NCBI GenBank assembly: GCA_039029395.1
Contig: JBCCGG010000005.1
Location: 1 to 64,000 of the forward strand
Direction: 5' to 3'
Source of the DNA: JBCCGG01 sp039029395
GTDB lineage: Bacteria; Pseudomonadota; Alphaproteobacteria; Kiloniellales; JAKSDN01
DNA length: 64,000 nt
Of the stretch, positions 63,122-64,000 are shown in pieces. Position 1 is the stretch's first letter. The number at the start of each line of letters is the position of its first letter. The notes beneath the pieces were generated by a model that ran no database searches, was not told where the DNA came from, and saw only the letters and a list, made by a program, of their open reading frames with translations. Made by a program: the position numbers and the translations under genes.

Positions 63122-63271
63122 CTATCCCCGGCGCCAGGTACTGGTCTGCCGGCAGCGCCGGCACACCCGGTCGCCGGCCCATTCGGACATGAAAGGCTCG
63201 CTGCACATCAGGCAGCGCCGCTCCTTGGCCTCTGTCGCCTCTGGCTGCTGTTTTTCGGTTTTTTGCTTCAT
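63122..63271 (-). CDS. Small zinc-ribbon protein, 49 residues
   Basis: ATG at 63271 to TAG at 63122. A Lys/Glu-rich start is followed by CLMC (20-23) and CRRC (37-40), 13 residues apart: a four-Cys zinc ribbon. The pattern RRCLMCxEPFxSEWxGxRxC recurs as a short conserved alphaproteobacterial protein (from memory). Too short for default gene calling. A weak ribosome site precedes it. Role unknown. Confidence 0.6.
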   Translation of the reverse strand: MKQKTEKQQPEATEAKERRCLMCSEPFMSEWAGDRVCRRCRQTSTWRRG

Positions 63272-63426
63272 CAATTAGATATGGGTCGCGAAGCTCTAAT
63301 TTCAAGGAATTTCAATGGGTTGAGCTGAACCGCAAGGATCTGCGCGCTTGTGAAGCAAAGCCTGTATCAACGCTTGTTCCCCTGAAGGCCCATCTCGATG
63401 TTTGATAGATCCATTCTCAATTTCAC

Positions 63427-63455
63427 TTGACATATTTTCTATTTAGATATATCTA
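63427..63455 (+). promoter_or_regulatory. Sigma-70 promoter with palindromic operator
   Basis: TTGACA at 63427-63432, a 17-base spacer and TATCTA at 63450-63455 form a good promoter. The perfect palindrome TAGATATATCTA (63444-63455) covers the -10, placing any bound repressor over it. The start codon lies 26 bases downstream. Confidence 0.55.
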
Positions 63456-63480
63456 TATTGGACTTAAGAGAGATAGCCAG

Positions 63481-64000
63481 ATGAACGAACTCGAGAGATT
63501 CCCACGACCCTCCGTTACGATCGACTTGATATTGATGAGCCTATCAGGCCGGTCCATGACCGTCCTTCTGCAGCTGCGATCGAGCGCACCCTTCGAGGGA
63601 CTCTGGGCCTTGCCCGGCGGGTTCGTGCACATCGACGAAAGCCTCGACGATGCCGCAGCCCGCATCCTCGTGGATAACGCCCGCTTGAAGAGCACCTGGG
63701 TCGAGCAGCTCTACAGCTTTGGCGCTCCGGAGCGCGATCCTAGAGGCCGGGTCATCACCGTTGCCTATTTCGCTCTCGTGCCGGCCCAGACCCTTGAGCA
63801 AGCGGTAAGGAGCGCTTCGGACCTGACCGTTGCCAAGCTGAAGGTTCCCTGGCCCGGCGAGGCGGGCGGCAGCGTCTTCGCCCTCGGTCAGGAAGGCGAG
63901 CCACTGTCGCTCGCCTTCGATCACGCCGAGATTCTCGGCATGGCCGTCAAGCGCCTGCGCGGCAAGCTCGCCTACACAAAGATCGCTTTCGCCCTGTTGC
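63481..64000 (+). CDS. NrtR-like Nudix regulator, cut by the window end
   Basis: The frame starts at ATG 63481 and remains open to 64000 (173 codons seen). The N-terminal part is a Nudix domain: LWALPGGFVHIDESLDDAA, but where the catalytic RExxEE is expected it reads RILVDN, so hydrolysis is probably lost. Then comes a region (FDHAEILGMAVKRLRGKLAY) typical of NrtR proteins before their winged-helix DNA-binding domain. NrtR proteins sense ADP-ribose and control NAD synthesis. The promoter carries a palindrome, suggesting autoregulation. Confidence 0.7.
   Translation, partial: MNELERFPRPSVTIDLILMSLSGRSMTVLLQLRSSAPFEGLWALPGGFVHIDESLDDAAARILVDNARLKSTWVEQLYSFGAPERDPRGRVITVAYFALVPAQTLEQAVRSASDLTVAKLKVPWPGEAGGSVFALGQEGEPLSLAFDHAEILGMAVKRLRGKLAYTKIAFALL

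Noticed and set aside
63081..63305. 74-codon minus-strand frame
   Set aside because: It is out of frame with the zinc-ribbon gene, which has two CxxC motifs and explains the same bases better.

Overview
The window comes from a high-GC alphaproteobacterium, probably Rhodospirillales-like (inference). The clues are a Mg-type porphobilinogen synthase, a DUF2794 gene, a small conserved CxxC zinc-ribbon gene, the YfgM-like/bamB/der cluster, many 4-bp gene overlaps and frequent GTG/TTG starts. Nearly all of it is ordinary chromosome. No rRNA, tRNA, CRISPR array, integrase or intact IS was seen.

The exception is the left edge (about 1-4400), which is visibly poorer in G+C and differs in codon use. 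On the minus strand it carries a TIR protein with a Nudix-like C-terminal half (2720-4231), a 2H-phosphoesterase-like protein (1587-2405), an unrecognised 319-residue protein (572-1531) and a possible frameshifted small gene (280-529). This looks like an acquired NAD/ADP-ribose-linked defence or signalling module, and I could not match it to a defence system I know. It is the best candidate for something undescribed.

Layout of the rest. 4486-6841: minus-strand operon of an uncharacterised protein, RidA, a methyltransferase and a dienelactone hydrolase. 6940-7971: double universal stress protein behind an FNR-like box. 8187-11126: GST, 3-hydroxyisobutyryl-CoA hydrolase and isobutyryl-CoA-type dehydrogenase (valine breakdown). 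11356-14695: GT2, GtrA, hemB, DUF3105. 14692-18147: YheT hydrolase, cupin, hydrolase and ornithine-type decarboxylase. 18289-26114: DUF1203, lipase-like, malonyl-CoA synthase, NupC, ZnT9-like CDF and penicillin acylase. 26156-34783: amino-acid metabolism (threonine ammonia-lyase, M20 amidohydrolase, LLM oxidoreductase, cystathionine synthase and lyase/synthase, RDD protein, serine ammonia-lyase). 34900-41264: ATP-grasp, glycosyltransferase, EamA transporter, LysR, PhyH-type oxygenase, D-2-hydroxyacid dehydrogenase. 41469-45784: complete branched-chain amino-acid ABC transporter.

45859-55205 holds core genes dnaB, alr, mlaE, mlaF, radA, cvpA, purF, DUF2937 and an SDR. A 269-bp MITE-like element with 36-bp perfect inverted repeats sits exactly at the radA stop codon. 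55215-59885 is the minus-strand operon yfgM-like, bamB, der, OprB porin. 60252-64000 holds DUF2794, a tiny membrane protein, a nitrile hydratase whose beta subunit is split into two genes, an exported pentapeptide-repeat protein, a 49-residue zinc ribbon and the start of an NrtR-like Nudix regulator that runs off the window.
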